5,998 bases of DNA. Source: Methylococcaceae bacterium. GTDB lineage: Bacteria > Pseudomonadota > Gammaproteobacteria > Methylococcales > Methylomonadaceae. The notes beneath the pieces were generated by a model. The model ran no database searches. It saw only the letters and a list, made by a program, of their open reading frames with translations, and was not told the origin of the DNA. The translations under genes and the position numbers were made by a program. Numbering within the stretch: the stretch's first letter is position 1; every line of letters begins with the position of its first letter. Below are positions 5,904 to 5,998 of the stretch, piece after piece. The stretch lies in assembly GCA_003155565.1 (NCBI GenBank), contig PMDM01000105.1, positions 1 to 5,998 on the forward strand. The letters are read 5' to 3'.

Positions 5904-5988
5904 GGTGGGTTAGTTGTAGGGCGCGGTTAGCCGCGCAAAACCACTGGGCCTAAACAACTGCTGGTGCTCATGCGCGGCGTAACCCGCC
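5904..5988. repeat. REP/MITE-like nested palindromic repeat at the right edge
   Basis: Three nested sets of arms are visible. The outer arms GGTGGGTTA (5904-5912) and TAACCCGCC (5980-5988) are complementary except for one G-T wobble. The middle arms AGTTGT (5912-5917) and ACAACT (5954-5959) match perfectly. An inner hairpin has GCGCGG (5921-5926) and CCGCGC (5931-5936) around TTAG. GGTTAGCCGCGC (5925-5936) is also an inverted copy, with one inserted base, of GCGCGGCGTAACC (5972-5984), so alternative folds exist. The segment is richer in G+C than its surroundings and has no open reading frame of note. Palindromes with GGTGGGTTA/TAACCCACC arms are a common style of dispersed intergenic repeat in proteobacteria; whether this one is dispersed cannot be seen from one copy, and it may extend past the edge. 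Confidence 0.55.
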
Positions 5989-5998
5989 GAATGTGATG

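Overview
The window looks like chromosomal DNA of a gammaproteobacterium. The main evidence is the divergent tesA / ybbA-ybbP locus, which has the gene order known from Escherichia coli and its relatives. A lower-confidence guess is an environmental or methylotroph-type gammaproteobacterium, because a truncated gene at the left edge ends in a PEP-CTERM/IPTL-CTERM-like tail and the right edge carries a REP-like palindromic repeat. Neither trait is diagnostic. All genes are compact and nearly all non-coding DNA lies in three short gaps.

Layout from left to right. Bases 2-343 (+) are the 3' end of a gene that enters from outside the window; its product ends in a membrane-anchor or sorting-type tail. 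Bases 344-487 hold no gene, only a rho-independent terminator (433-463) serving the minus-strand gene that follows. Bases 488-886 (-) encode a small glycine-zipper lipoprotein. Its leader and upstream gap (887-1133) contain a candidate promoter, two mutually exclusive small hairpins and a 58-bp inverted-repeat structure. Bases 1134-3617 and 3614-4297 (-) are ybbP and ybbA, the permease and ATPase of a MacB/LolCDE-like ABC system, joined by an ATGA overlap. Starting face to face with ybbA, bases 4296-4898 (+) encode TesA, a periplasmic SGNH-family thioesterase/lysophospholipase. A GlcG/HbpS-like (DUF336) protein (4918-5346) and a VOC-fold, glyoxalase-like protein (5398-5820) follow on the same strand, and a very strong hairpin terminator (5850-5891) closes the set. 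The last 100 bases are a nested palindromic repeat that may continue past the window.

How the genes relate: TesA and YbbAP are known partners in E. coli, where the ABC complex is thought to present or extract hydrophobic substrates from the inner membrane for TesA to hydrolyse. The start regions of tesA and ybbA overlap, so each promoter should lie inside the other gene, which suggests coupled expression. The DUF336 and VOC genes appear to be cotranscribed with tesA, judging from close spacing, common strand and a single terminator at the end; a functional link is not established.

I found no CRISPR array, tRNA, rRNA, transposase or phage gene and no convincing undescribed system. The points most worth a second look are the terminal repeat, the structured gap at 887-1133, the overlapping divergent starts of tesA/ybbA, and the truncated sorting-signal gene.
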